A stretch of DNA of 64,000 nt from Anarhynchus alexandrinus (Eukaryota; Chordata; Aves; Charadriiformes; Charadriidae): NCBI GenBank assembly GCA_008711295.1, contig VUYV01000181.1, positions 1,286,518 to 1,350,517 of the forward strand, given 5' to 3'. The number at the start of each line of letters is the position of its first letter. The first letter of the stretch is position 1. The position numbers were made by a program, and so were the translations under genes. Below, piece after piece: positions 33,858 through 46,910 of the stretch. The notes beneath the pieces are model-generated. The model was not told where the DNA came from. It saw only the letters and a program-made list of their open reading frames with translations, and made no database searches.

Positions 33858-36800
33858 CCATGGGGTTGCTCTTTCTGTTTCACCTGCGAGGGAGAGCCCG
33901 TGGGCTCGAAGGTTGGATTTGCCTTCAGACAAGGAGCGTGACATCTTACTTTTTGTCCTTCAAACCTTGTGTTATCTGCATATCTCGCTTCTCTCGGTAG
34001 TTATTCGTGTTTGAATGCAAGTTAGAAATGTTTGCATCAGTTAAAATGTTGTTGGTATCATGCGTTGGCTCGTGTAAAGATGAACTGTCATGAACCTGAT
34101 GCAGAATAGCTTAAAGGTGGTTGTGAAAGATCTTTGCGTTACAGCGCTACAAGAGACTGAATTTTCATTTGGTTGGCAAAGCCCAAAGATGGGAGTAAGT
34201 GTTAACGACAGGAGGAAATGCAATATCGTATTTGTCCCCAGAAATATGATGTTTGCTTTCAGTTAGGGCTTTTTTTTTTTTTTCCCCATTTAAAAATAAA
34301 TTGGACTTAGTTTCACAAGGCAACGTTACACTGTGAAAAGGCAGAGCACTTTTTGTTCAGGAAAGTGTCAGAATGAAATGTTTCTACTCTTCCACACTTT
34401 CCATATCCTCCCCGAAACCACTTAAGCTTTAGTTTCAGCTGATGTGAAACTGTCTGAGCGGATAAACCATTCCTTGAAAAACCTTGCCGAGCTCTTCATG
34501 GAGTAACTGTGCCTAAACCAGAGGAGATGCGGTGCCGTGAGGGATGGCCGTGTGGGTCCGACGATTGCCCACCGAGTTTCTCCAGCTTCTGCAGCGCCTG
34601 GCCCTGGTGAAGGGGATGCTCAAATGCTCGCTGGTGTGAAACGGGGAAGAAGCTCATGCATACGTGATTTTTTTTCTCTGATTGTCATGAGGCTGCTAAT
34701 ATAGCAGAGGACTTTTTTTTTTTTTATGTGCGTGTGTGGATCTTGCTGCTGTAGGAAGTTGGGCAAAATTCCCACCGGCTTAATTGGGAGCAACATCAGG
34801 CCAAGTGTGGCTATTTTTACCTGTCACTGCTCCCACTCCGCCTTCTCCCTCCCACCTCCATCCACCCGGACAAGAGGGAGTGAGCTCCGCTTCAGCCTTC
34901 CGAAGGTCTCTGCCAGCTCCCGGCAGCAGCCGCGCATTCACGGTGTGCAGCAAAGGAAAATGGGAGGGGGGGGGGGGGGNATCCAATTATCTAAAACTGC
35001 AGGAAAATAATTATTTTTGAAGGGAGCTGTTCAGACTGGCTGGGCTTTGCCCTGGGTGGGAGCTCCCCAGGGCCGGGCTGGATTTGTGACGGCAGTGGCT
35101 GGAGAAGGGAGCGAGCGGGAGCATCAGCCCCAGTTCTGCTGGGAAACGCTCAGCTTTCGGGGGTTTGGCACTTTGTGTGTTGCTCTTTATCCAACAGGGA
35201 AACCAGCTGTTTTCCCTTCTAGCCTCCTTCTTTCTAGCTCCTCAGGGCAGAACAACCCCCTTATTTTTTTTTTTTTTTTTTTTTTTTGCATGAGGAGGCA
35301 AGAAACCTGCCCTGCAGGGGGATGGCAGCAAAGCTGACTGATGCTTTAGCAATGTCGGGTATCTCTGTTTCACTTCCCAGAGGTATATCTGGTTAGGAAC
35401 TCATCGCCAGCCTCCCCTTAGGCAAGCTCGAGCTCTCCCGCTGTCCTGGGCATGGTTTTCCTCATTGCACCAAACTGGTGAGACTCGGGGTGGAACCAAG
35501 GTGGTGACGGCAGCGATGGGGGGGAGCAGCGAGCAGCCCCCGGAGTTGAATTTTTACCGCTTAGTTTGCAAACGTTGGAGCTGTGGTGGTTTTGGGAGCA
35601 TCGTTCCGCAGGGGTCTGTGTTGGGGGTGGGTTTGATAAGGCAGAAGGGACGGGCAGCCCCGTCTGGGTGCTGTGGGCTGCAGCAGCCTGGCAGCCGTCA
35701 GCGGCGTTGCCATGGGGGGAACGGCTGGATGGAGGGCGCCGGGTAATGCCCCAAAGGGACTGACGCGGTACGATTAAGCTGCAGGTTTTGCTTGCCCTCT
35801 CCTGGAGATCCATCATTATTCACGCCAGCACCGGGCCTGTCAGACTCCCTCTGCCGCAGAAATGAATGATTTGAACTCGCCGACCAGCTCGTGCGCTGGG
35901 ATGCGGCTCGGCGAGGGCTCTGCGGGTACCGGGGACCCGATCCCACACAGCATCCTTGGGATGGCCAGGACCTCAGGGGTGGCGAGTGCAGGGCGGCTGC
36001 TAATCCCACCGCCCTTCCTTGTGGCAGGGGCTTGGGATGCGGAGCTGTTTAGACACCCTCTCGGGACCCTGCGGGTTTAGGCACTTCTGCATCCCCCTGG
36101 GAAAGCGGTCCTTCAGCTGTGAGCAGCATCAGGCGGTTGGGAGATGATGCGGGAGGAATTATTGGGGTGCTGTGAGGACGGAGTGGTGGATGTGGGATTA
36201 GGTAAGGAAGAGGCTCGTTTACAAACTGCAAACAAGAGCAGTGATTGCTGCAAGGCTCGTAGAAAGAAACAGAAATAAGACAACAGCTCCAGGTATGTCG
36301 ATCTATCGCTTGAATGAGTGCCAAGGATTCCTCTCGCCCCGCAGCATCCCGCTAACAAGCTGTGAGATGCCCCTCGGCTGCGTGGCTGAGGATGCAGTTA
36401 TTAAGTGAGGGTTGTGCCCTCGGGCTGAGGTTACGGGAGGGGACGTGGATGTGGTTGGGGAAGGGCGTTGCCAGCGACCGCTTTCTTGCCCACCCTATGT
36501 GCCCTGCGAGGAGGGGCTGGTGCTGTCACTGCCTGCAGCTCCCAGAGAGACACAGCCAGTTTGTCACTGGTCCTGTTTGGCACCTAAAATCTCGAGAATC
36601 AGTTGCCTGGGCATGCCGGTTGGGCTTGGGAAGGCTGGTTGGGCTGACAGATCTTGGCTCCCTCTTTGAGGGCTACCTTGACCTTGTCTCAAGGCATCCT
36701 CAGTACCGGTTCGGGGTCGTTCTGTCCCAGGTCCAGCTGGGATGCTCGTGGCTTGTGCTGGGATGAACGCTGCAGCACTAGCTGTAGCGTGGAGCCGTTT

Positions 36801-37373
36801 TCAGTTCTCCTCTCCCTCTCCGTGTACTTGAACCGCCTCTGCCATGCCCCCAGCTCATCCTCCCCTTGTCTGGGGGCCGAGGGAGGAGGAGTCAGGCAGG
36901 TGGTTCTAGGAGCTGATGCTCAGTCCTGGGAATTGGGGAATAACCTCGCCAAACCAGAGGAGTGAAGTGACCTGATTCCTCTCCCCTCAACCCTGTGCTC
37001 CCTGGAAGGCAGGAGCGAGCTGGGCTGTTTGCTGGTTTGCGTTTCCCCCCCGTAGGTCAGGGAAGTGGGGGTTTGCGGCAGTGTTTCGGCAGCCTGTGTC
37101 TGGGCTGCGGGGAGGGCTGAGCCCGGCGTCGGGCAGAGACACGGGCATGGGCAGAGTTCTCGGCCAAGCTGCTCCTGCCTTAGGGTACTGCCTGCTTTGG
37201 ATTTGGCTGCCACAGTCCCTATGCACCCACCCTGGACGTGTACCCCTGCCCGGCTGCCAGCCCCGGCACCCCGCACCGCTGCCGGGCAGAGCCTTCCCTG
37301 CGGGCTCTGGGGACGAGCCCTTCCCGGTGGCGTGGAGGTGTCCTTCCCCAGCTGAGATGGGTTGGGGTGAAGC
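33858..37373. other. Intronic stretch without genes
   Basis: AT-rich unique sequence at about 33940-34460, a G-run ending in N at 34965-34980, and about 25 T at 35263-35287. The rest is GC-rich with no recognised element. Confidence 0.5.
34980..34980. other. Single-N break after a G homopolymer
   Basis: The N follows a run of about 15 G. No flanking duplication was seen here, so this looks like a sequencing failure at poly-G. Confidence 0.85.
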
Positions 37374-37767
37374 AAGGCTGGGAGAGCTGGGGGTGTTCAG
37401 CCTGGAGAAGAGAAGGCTCCAGGGAGATCTTATTGCGGCCTTCCAGTACCTAAAGGGGATACAGGAGAGCTGGGGAAGGACTTTTTACTGGGGCATGGAG
37501 TGATAGGACGAGGGGGAATGGCTTCAAACTGGAAGAGGGGAGATTTAGATTAGATATTAGGAAGAAACTTTTCCCTGTGAGGGCGGTGAGCCCCTGGCAC
37601 AGGTTGCCCAGAGAAGCTGTGGCTGCCCCATCCCTGGAGGTGTTCAAGGCCAGGCTGGACGGGGCTTGGAGCAACCTGGGCTGGTGGGAGGTGTCCCTGC
37701 CCAGGGCAGGGAGGTGGAACTGGATGATCTTCAAGGTCCCTTCCCACCCAAACCTTTCTATGATTGA
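37374..37767 (+). mobile_element. CR1 LINE 3'-end fragment
   Basis: It starts 'caaggctgggagagctgggg', passes 'ttcagcctggagaagagaag', and ends 'aaacctttctatgattga'. It is nearly identical in its 3' half to the copies at 3655 and 30512. Confidence 0.9.
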
Positions 37768-40700
37768 CCATGGCAGCTGCAGACCCTTGAGGGGCATGTG
37801 TCCCTGCCTGTGTGCACCCCGGCTGGCCTTGGCTTCGTGGCAGGAGGTAGTCCTGAGTGGAGGTGCCCCGTGTTGGCTTTGGGCGACTTGTGCTGCACAG
37901 GGCACGGTCATCTGGAGATCCTGGTCCTGCCAACCAGGCAGACCTTCCTGGAGGGAGCTCTGGGCACGTGTGAGCATGTGAGCAGGCTGCGGGGCTGGCT
38001 CGAGCTCTCCACCGTGGCACGGGGCAGCTGAACCTGTGGAGGTACATGGTGCTGGTCTTGCCAGCATGAGGCACGACGATGGGAAGAGCGGCTTTAATGA
38101 TTAAGTTATGTGCTGTGTACCTCTGCCAACCGCTGTTTTAAGCCATCGCACTTCATCCGACTATGCCTTGCCTTTCGGCTGGGTGTCTCTGCTGCCACAC
38201 CATCTCTCACCACGCTCCCTTTCCATGCCCGGATGGCTGGGGCTGTCCCTTTACTTTCCCGGTTGGTCGTCTTCCTTGCTTCTCCCTCGAAAAAAGCAAT
38301 TAGATGTTGGACTCATCCTTCCCTGGAGGCCGTGGCTCCGGGCTGCGATGCTCCAGCTGCAGAGGGTTTCACCTGCTGTACCCTCTGGGTACCCTTCCAG
38401 CTGCAGCATCCTCAGCAGAGCAATCACCCCCAGGGAGGAGAGAGGAGGCTCATAGCCCCTCTGCCAGCTACCCTGCCTTTTGGGTCATGAAACTTTGAGG
38501 CAAAATCCCTCTATTTCATCCTCATGCGCTCAAGCCTGCGTGCCCAGCAGTGCTCATGTCTGCAGGCTCGCTGGGGCGAGGGCACTGGGGTGGGCACGAT
38601 GTCTCCCTGGGAGACCTCGGTGTCACTTTTGGGGGCTTGGTACGGCAGTTTGGGGTGCAGGGGGGCTGCACAAAATGGGGGGTGCTTCCTCCAGCTTTCC
38701 CTGTGCTGGCTGGGGGATGCAGGAGGGGTGATGGCTCTGCCCTGGCCACTGAGCAACGCGATGGCCCCAGGGTGCATCCACTCACCTCCTGCCACAGCTC
38801 CGTCCCCCGTCCCCTCGGCTCAGCCACGTTTCCCTTAGCAAGAAAAAGTGGTGTGGGTTGTGGTTTTTTTTTTTTCTTTCCTTTTTAAATGGTACTTTTC
38901 ACTTTTTTTTTTTTTCTCTCTCCATGCTCTTCCTCCTTGGCATGCAGGTCAGCGAGGGGAGGGAGCCTTCAGCCAAGCTCTCCATCACATGTCCCTTGTT
39001 TTTTGTGTGTTATTTTTTTCCCCCCACCGCTGCCCTTGCCAAGGGAAGGACATTGTATAGCCGCTGAGACTGGCAGGGGCTGTAATGCTGCCTGCCAATA
39101 GCCTCGATGTCTGAAAAGGCTTAGGCAATCCAAGCTCTAAATTAGCTCCCAAATCATCATCTTCCCTTTCTCCGGTTAGAACGCCCTGCGGAGCAAGCCC
39201 CGGCTCCCCTTTTGTCCCCGGGCTCCCCGGCGAGCGGCTGGCTCTGCAGTCCTGCCGGGGGGGCTTTCCCCGGAGAGCACAGTGTGATGGTCCCACGGGG
39301 ATACCGGGAAGATCCTCGGCATGGCGTGGCTCGAGGGAGAGAGGTTTGGGGGAGAGGTAAATTTCTGGCGTGCCTTCTCCCAGCCTTTGCCACCCTGTCC
39401 CCCCCCCCTCCCGGCTGCCTCCCCTTGGCAGGACGGTGGGGTTCTGGGCTGCGGGGTGATGGATGGCTGCCGAAAGCCGCCCTGGCGAGGGGGCTGACCC
39501 AGCCTGCGCTTGCCCCAAGGATGCTGCTGAGAGCGGCCAAGGTCACAGCATCACCGGGACATCTGGGGCCAGATGGAGCAGGGGGTGTGCTGGCTGTGTA
39601 TCTGGTAGAGGAGGGGACAGCCTGTGCCGTGTCCAGCTGTCTGGTCGTCCCCCCCCCCACAGCACCTCGTTTCTGCCCTTGCCAGGGCAACTTGGCGCTG
39701 GCAGGGGCTGCGCTGTGAGGTGGCAGCGTCCCCGTGTCCCCGTGCCCTGCGGTGGCAGGGTGGCCGCAGGGCAGCTTTTCTCCCGCGGCACTCGGGGAGA
39801 GGCGGTTCGGCAGCGGCTGAGCCCTGGGCAGTGCCGCTGCCTTTCGGCGTGGCTGTGTGTCGTGGGGCTTCGTCTTTTACTTCTGCTTTCTCCCCTCTTG
39901 GGGGGGAAGCGGAAAGGGCTCAGCTTTGCCATCTCTCCTGGAAATTCGGGCTTCGGCTCTCAAATGCCTGGCGGTTCAGCACCCCCCCGCCAGCACCCCA
40001 GCCTTCTCCACCGAATACAAATCATTCTTTAAATGTCTCCAACAACTCTCTGCAGGCAGCTTTTGGCGCTCGGGTGCTGCGAACAGAGCGCAGGCGTCGC
40101 ATCTGAGATGCTCTCCTCACCCCAAACCATCCCAGAAAGGGCTCCTGCGCGTTGGGGCTGTCGGTGTCCCTCCTGGCTCTGCCTGCGGGCGAGGAAGGGG
40201 ATCCTTCCCCGGAGGGCTGAGCATCACCAGGGCACCTTGCTGCGGCTCAGCAAGGCAGGCAGCAGGGCTGTGCCGCCGCCGCCAGCATCGCTCCCACTCG
40301 GAGCCCTTGGAGGTGGCCCGTGCGTGGGAGAGAGCGGGAGCTCCACAGAGCCGCCTCGGGCGGCCAGTTCTGCCTGCTTCATCCCAGCGGTGGGTGCCTT
40401 GGGAAACGGCAGAGGAAAATTCCACTTCTAGAGGCATGTAACTTGATTTTGGCTTTTTTTTTTTTGTATTATTTTTTTTTAAAAAGGCTCTGTCGAGCTC
40501 CCCCTCCCCGTGCTATGCAGCCAGCTCTGAAGCAGAAGTGATACTTTCTGCCAATGCAATGATTAGCCTTTCTGCTAATGACCCAAGAACACTGTCCAAA
40601 ATAAATGAGCCCAACCTGCTCATCTTATTAGCCAAATGATTGCAAAGAAAGAGGAAATATCTGCAAAAACCGCTTAGGCAGCCGGAATTTGGAAGCGTGT

Positions 40701-43206
40701 TGGAGTCGTTGCTCAAAGTATGGAGAGGAGCCATATGTCTTCAAAAAACTGGTCCTCTCCTGGAGCAGGGAGAGCCCTTACAGTGTGAGGGGGGATCTGC
40801 TCAGCCCCTGCTTCCCCTTTTGCAAGGTGGCTCTGCGGGGCTGGAGCTGTGTCTGTCCCCGAGCTCTGCTGGCTCCCAGGGTAGAGAAGCTGGGGACGGG
40901 CAGATATTTCTCCTTCTGTCCTCCGTGTCTGGTTTGTGGCTTCCCACATCCTTTAGGTGACGAGCAGCAGCACTGGGATGTTGGTCAGGAGAGCAGCTGA
41001 TGCGGTAACCAGTACTAAGTCATCGTTCTTATGTCCTTCAGGCTCTTCCCAATGCACTTGGCAAGGTCGTGGAGCATCCTTGTTTCATGTGAGGAGGAAT
41101 AAAGGAAGAGGTGTAGAGGCATGGGGGGGGGTTCTGCAGGGAAGGGAGGTGAGGGGGAACTCTTGCGTGCAAACCCCGTCTCATGGGTCACGGTGATGCT
41201 CGAGTAAAATGAGGGTTCACCTTGGGGAGGGATTTTCCTCTCTGTGTAAATGGGAGAGAGAAACGGGGCTGGGTGCAGGAGACGGGGTATGTTAGGAGGA
41301 GAGCGAGTGCGTGGAGAAGCTGGAGGGCTGGGGGCAAGACCCCCTCCCTGATTTTAGGAACAGCTTGGGCAAACTCCATTTGAAAGGTGGCTTGTCGCGC
41401 CGGTTGCCACTCATGTGTGCTGGTAGGTCTCTCACCAGCTGAAAGCCCTGACCCTGGCGCGTGGCTCTGCAGGGGGTGACAGCGGTGACCGTCCCAGAGA
41501 AGGGGGCTGAGACGAGCACAAAACACATCCCCCTGTAGCCTCGAAGCTGTGTCACATCAGAGGACGTGCGTGAGTCTCACATCTTGTTTGATAGCAGGGA
41601 AAAACGCCCTTGTTCCTCTCGTCCCCTCGAGCCAGGGAGACCTGGCTCACCTTGCACGAGGCCCTAAAAACTGCTGAGGAGGAGGAGGTCATCCTCCTTC
41701 CAGCACCCGGCGTGCACGCCATATGCTTCTCTGCAGCACGGCCGATGCTCGCTCGCTGGGCACGGCCGCTCGCGTGGGCTGGTGCCACGGGCTGCTGCGG
41801 GGGTCCCACCAGCCCCTCGGCATCGCGGGTCCCGGCGTCCCATCGGGGCTCTTCAGCAGGCAGGTACGCAGAGCTGGCGTGTAACCAGAAGCACTTCAGT
41901 CATATTACGTGTCTCTGTGTGCGCGTGTATATGAAATATATGCTTTATATACATATATGTGCATGTATCACTATTTTTATATATATATTACTGAGCTGGG
42001 ATCTGGAGGGTGTAATGTACAGAAATAGGATCCATGACTTCTTTATTTTTTTAGTTTAACTGCGTTCATATATAGCTAGTTCTTTGCTCCTTTCCATCTT
42101 ACACAGGCTTAAATTGTGCTTTGGACTTCTTTCTTCCTTTCCTCATTGGTGAGGGAATTACTAATTATATGGGTTTTGTTCTGAGAAGTTTCAGTTTTAA
42201 ACGATTATCTGTGCCGGAAAACATCCTGGTGGTGCAAATGTTGAAAACTTGAACATGGAGTGGATAAGCAGATGCCCCTCGCTGTCTTTGCACCCATCTG
42301 TGTCTTTGGCTGCACCGGGTGGCCCAGGAGAGCACCGGCGGCCCCTGGGGTTTGGGGGTCGGTGAGAGGCGGGTGCGAATGGAGCCCCACCTGCGCGCCC
42401 CGGGCTGCTTTGTGAAGAGTTGACTTGTGCTAATTTTTCATTGTCATAGTCTTAAACAAGTTTTTCAGGTTAACACTGAAGTCGTTTGGCTTTGGAAGGT
42501 GTGGCGTTTTGTGAGAGCAGGGTTGTGTTTTGTTTCATTTTGGGTTTTTTTAAGTGGGGGGAGTTGTTTTTTTCAGTACCCCCAGCCCCCTCCACATGTC
42601 TACCCTGTCGATGGTACTGGCATCGGTTGGGATGCTGCAGAGATACTGCCTTTCTCCAGGGTTTTGCAGGATGAGGATGACTTTTCCTTAGGATCTCTGG
42701 AGTGGAAGGATTTTGCAGAGGTCATTGACTCCGTCTCTTTGCCCCGGGGCAGGATCAATAACTGTTTGTCTCTGGTGATGGATGTTTCTCTGTCCTGTTC
42801 TGCAAGACTTGCCTGTCCCCCGGGTGGTTGTTCCAGCCGGTGCTATCAGCCGTGGGCTTGGACCGCGGCTGACCCGAGGAGGAGCCGCCCCACAAACCCC
42901 ACACAACACCCCGCCTTCAGCCCAGCTTTGCCACAGCCTCGTATTTCAGATAACTTTTACAGTGTTTGGACTGATTTAAATCAGCAGGTGGCTTGAAGGG
43001 ATTGATGGAAAGCCTTTTCCTGTAAATGTTTTGCTCCGAGGATTTAGCGTTGGTGGGGAGCAGGAACGCAGGCTGGCATCCTCCTCGTGCCATGGCGCTG
43101 CCCACCGCTCCTTGCCCAGAGGTTGCAGACACACGTACGTGTGGAGGATGACTATCTGCTTTTTAACAAGAGGAGTCTAAGCACTCGTGTCTGTCTTTCC
43201 AAGGCA
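37768..43206. other. Intronic stretch without genes
   Basis: It contains T-rich runs at about 38862-38920 and 40453-40480, a C-run near 39400, an AT-rich block at 40500-40680, and TA-rich simple sequence at 41930-41990. No exon or RNA gene was recognised. Confidence 0.5.
40500..40680. other. AT-rich block, candidate conserved non-coding element
   Basis: Contains 'caatgcaatgattagccttt' and 'tcttattagccaaatgattg', a dense cluster of ATTA cores without repeat signature. Conservation is inferred only. Confidence 0.3.
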
Positions 43207-45050
43207 TCCCTTGAAAAATGGGCCATACTTGTGCTCCACGGAGCCGCGTCTGTTCCTTTTGCTCCAGCAGCGGGTGCAGGGACCAGGAGGTTTGGTACCC
43301 GAGGCAGGGATGGTGGAGAGCTGCAGCGATTCCCGAGGTCCTGAGTTCTGGGTGTTCGTTCCCTAGGGCTCCTTTTTGCTCCGTGCAAGACACATTCAGC
43401 ATCTGGCTTTAAAACAGACCCCCCGGTCCAGCTTGTGCGAAGGCACCTGGTCCTAGATAAGTAACCGAGCTGCTCCTCTGTGGTCCCCAGCACAGATTTA
43501 TCCTTGGATTTATGGATTTATCATAGAATCAATGGTTTAGGGTTGGAAGGGACCTTGAAGATCATCTAGTCCAACCCCCCCTGCCATGGGCAGGGACACC
43601 TCCCACCAGCCCAGGTTGCCCAAGACCACATCCAGCCTGGCCTTGAACACCTCCAGGGATGGGGCCTCAACAACCTCTCTGGGCATCCTTGGCCCACTCC
43701 CACGAAAGAGGGGCAGGGCTGTTCCCAAGTTGCTGAAAGGACACTGGGGTGGAGGGATTTAATGATTTTTAGGCCAGATAGAGCTGACCGCAGCATCTCC
43801 CCAGCCGTGCAGCACCCTGACCCCCCCGGCTGCCCTCCCTGTGCCTGGGCGAGCAGAATGCCGTGGGCTTCGGGAGTGATCTGGGCAAGGGGGGACTCCT
43901 GGCAGCCCCCTGGGTGTGCTGTCGCTCTTCTTCCCATGGGATCTCCATGCATAGGAAGGTCCTTGTGATGGATAGCTTGGTATCATGATGCCCAGCAGTC
44001 TTGGCCAGGAGTAAGGGCTCTCCTGGGGCTGCGGTAGAAGCTGCTGTCCCCCTGCCCTGAGCTGGGACTCGTGGGTGGTGGCAGGTCACCATGAAGTGGG
44101 GAGAACTGCTGCATGCAGGGCAGGGATATGGTGCAGTGAACCATTTGGGGGACTGAGCTCTGCAGCATCGATGGGCAGAGCTGATGCTCGATGTCATTCT
44201 GCTGAGGCGTGGGTCACCTTGCCCTGGGGAAGCCCAGAAAGCGTGCCCAGCATGGTGGGGTGGCCACCAAGGAGAAGAGTGGAAAGCTGGAGCTTGGTGC
44301 AGGTTCTTGACCTTCTCGTGGTGCTGTTAGTCTCGCTGTTTTCATCCTTGCACGTTTGCAGCTTGTGAGCATTGTGGGGTCCATTGGTCTGTACTAGTGC
44401 CACGTGTCCCCTCTCTGGTGTGAGGGTGGAAACTGCTTTGTGGCACAGGGTAACCGTTCGTGGAAGAGCGTAATGATGGAGTTGCTGGGTGGGGAGGATC
44501 TTTTGAGCTCAGTTGCGCTGTTAAAGACCATCACTGAGATGTGTGGGGAGGAGGAAAACAAGAGTGGAAAAGAGGAGTTGTGGGAAACTATCTTTAGATC
44601 CCCAAAACTTAGAGGTTCCATTCTGGCAAGACCCATCTGTGGTGGACACGCGGTGCTGCGGCAAATCTCCCCGGAGCAGCGCTGCCTGCTGCTGACCCCC
44701 CCAGCCCTCCTCGCGGGGGCAGCACCCACGCTTTAAACAAACAAGGAGGGTATTTACCCCCCTTTGCAGACTGACCTCGGTCCTCAGTGTGCATTTACAG
44801 CCCAGGCAGGGACGCAGTGGCCGCGTGTGTAACTTAACTCACCCGGTGCTCTTGGGACAGGCTTTGCCTCGCCTCGTGCTATCCAGGGCTATCGCATTAA
44901 ATCGCCTGCTGCAATTGCTCGGCCGTCACATAGATTGTTATCTGGAGTGTCCTTTGGAAAGGGAGCCCTGAGCTGTCGCTGGGAATGTTAAAAGGATAAA
45001 TGTGTTTTGCACCTGGAGCAGCTTTTAGGGCTTGTAAGAGCCTGCAGCCT
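43207..45050 (+). repeat. Left copy of a 1.85-kb duplication
   Basis: Aligns to 45052-46910, with a single N at 45051 between. About a dozen substitutions in 1,844 bp (under 1%) and one 15-bp indel separate the copies, which is typical of two alleles. Confidence 0.9.
43520..43690 (-). mobile_element. CR1 LINE 3'-end fragment, reverse (in left duplicate)
   Basis: Antisense CR1 from 'atcatagaatcaatggttta' to 'caacctctctgggcatcc'. It is cut off at about 170 bp. A base deletion in the tail gives 'gaatcaatgg'. Confidence 0.85.
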
Positions 45051-45051
45051 N
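45051..45051. other. Single-N assembly break
   Basis: One N lies exactly at the boundary of the two 1.85-kb copies. Confidence 0.9.
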
Positions 45052-46910
45052 TCCCTTGAAAAATGGGCCATACTTGTGCTCCACGGAGCCGCGTCTGTTC
45101 CTTTTGCTCCAGCAGCGGGTGCAGGGACCAGGAGGTTTGGTACCCGAGGCAGGGATGGTGGAGAGCTGCAGCGATTCCCGAGGTCCTGAGTTCTGGGTGT
45201 TCGTTCCCTAGGGCTCCTTTTTGCTCCGTGCAAGACACATTCAGCATCTGGCTTTAAAACAGACCCCCCGGTCCAGCTTGTGCGAAGGCACCTGGTCCTA
45301 GATAAGTAACCGAGCTGCTCCTCTGTGGTCCCCAGCACAGATTTATCCTTGGATTTATGGATTTATCATAGAATCAATGGTTTAGGGTTGGAAGGGACCT
45401 TGAAGATCATCTAGTCCAACCCCCCCTGCCATGGGCAGGGACACCTCCCACCAGCCCAGGTTGCCCAAGACCACATCCAGCCTGGCCTTGAACACCTCCA
45501 GGGATGGGGCCTCAACAACCTCTCTGGGCATCCTTGGCCCACTCCCACGAAAGAGGGGCAGGGCTGTTCCCAAGTTGCTGAAAGGACACTGGGGTGGAGG
45601 GATTTAATGATTTTTAGGCCAGATAGAGCTGACCGCAGCATCTCCCCAGCCGTGCAGCACCCTGACCCCCCCGGCTGCCCTCCCTGTGCCTGGGCGAGCA
45701 GAATGCCGTGGGCTTCGGGAGTGATCTGGGCAAGGGGGGACTCCTGGCAGCCCCCTGGGTGTGCTGTCGCTCTTCTTCCCATGGGATCTCCATGCATAGG
45801 AAGGTCCTTGTGATGGATAGCTTGGTATCATGATGCCCAGCAGTCTTGGCCAGGAGTAAGGGCTCTCCTGGGGCTGCGGTAGAAGCTGCTGTCCCCCTGC
45901 CCTGAGCTGGTACTCGTGGGTGGTGGCAGGTCACCGTGAAGTGGGGAGAACTGCTGCGTGCAGGGCAGGGATATGGTGCAGTGAAGCATTTGGGGGACTG
46001 AGCTCTGCAGCATCGATGGGCAGAGCTGATGCTCGATGTCATTCTGCTGAGGCGTGGGTCACCTTGCCCTGGGGAAGCCCAGAAAGCGTGCCCAGCATGG
46101 TGGGGTGGCCACCAAGGAGAAGAGTGGAAAGCTGGAGCTTGGTGCAGGTTCTTGACCTTCTCGTGGTGCTGTTAGTCTCGCTGTTTTCATCCTTGCACGT
46201 TTGCAGCTTGTGAGCATTGTGGGGTCCATTGGTCTGTACTAGTGCCACGTGTCCCCTCTCTGGTGTGAGGGTGGAAACTGCTTTGTGGCACAGGGTAACC
46301 GTTCGTGGAAGAGCGTAATGATGGAGTTGCTGGGTGGGGAGGATCTTTTGAGCTCAGTTGCGCTGTTAAAGACCATCACTGAGATGTGTGGGGAGGAGGA
46401 AAACAAGAGTGGAAAAGAGGAGTTGTGGGAAACTATCTTTAGATCCCCAAAACTTAGAGGTTCCATTCTGGCAAGACCCATCTGTGGTGGACACGCGGTG
46501 CTGCAGCTCAGGGCGCTGCGGCAAATCTCCCCGGAGCAGCGCTGCCTGCTGCTGACCCCTCCAGCCCTCCTCGTGGGGGCAGCACCCACGCTTTAAACAC
46601 CCAAGGAGTGTATTTACCCCCCTTTGCAGACTGACCTTGGTCCACAGTGTGCATTTACAGCCCAGGCAGGGACGCAGTGGCCGCGTGTGTAACTTAACTC
46701 ACCCGGTGCTCTTGGGACAGGCTTTGCCTCGCCTCGTGCTATCCAGGGCTATCGCATTAAATCGCCTGCTGCAATTGCTCGGCCGTCACATAGATTGTTA
46801 TCTGGAGTGTCCTTTGGAAAGGGAGCCCTGAGCTGTCGCTGGGAATGTTAAAAGGATAAATGTGTTTTGCACCTGGAGCAGCTTTTAGGGCTTGTAAGAG
46901 CCTGCAGCCT
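45052..46910 (+). repeat. Right copy of a 1.85-kb duplication
   Basis: The offset to the left copy is 1845 until an extra 15 bp near 46504-46520 (containing agctcagggcgctgc), then 1860. The end coincides with the last base before the N in the left copy, so the sequence re-enters its own start. Confidence 0.9.
45365..45535 (-). mobile_element. CR1 LINE 3'-end fragment, reverse (in right duplicate)
   Basis: The same fragment as 43520-43690, carried by the 1.85-kb duplication. It is not an independent insertion. Confidence 0.85.

Noticed and set aside
32902..33861. 319-codon minus-strand open frame
   Set aside because: Its N-terminal third is translation of the 53-bp minisatellite and the rest is CpG-rich DNA. 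No homology is seen.
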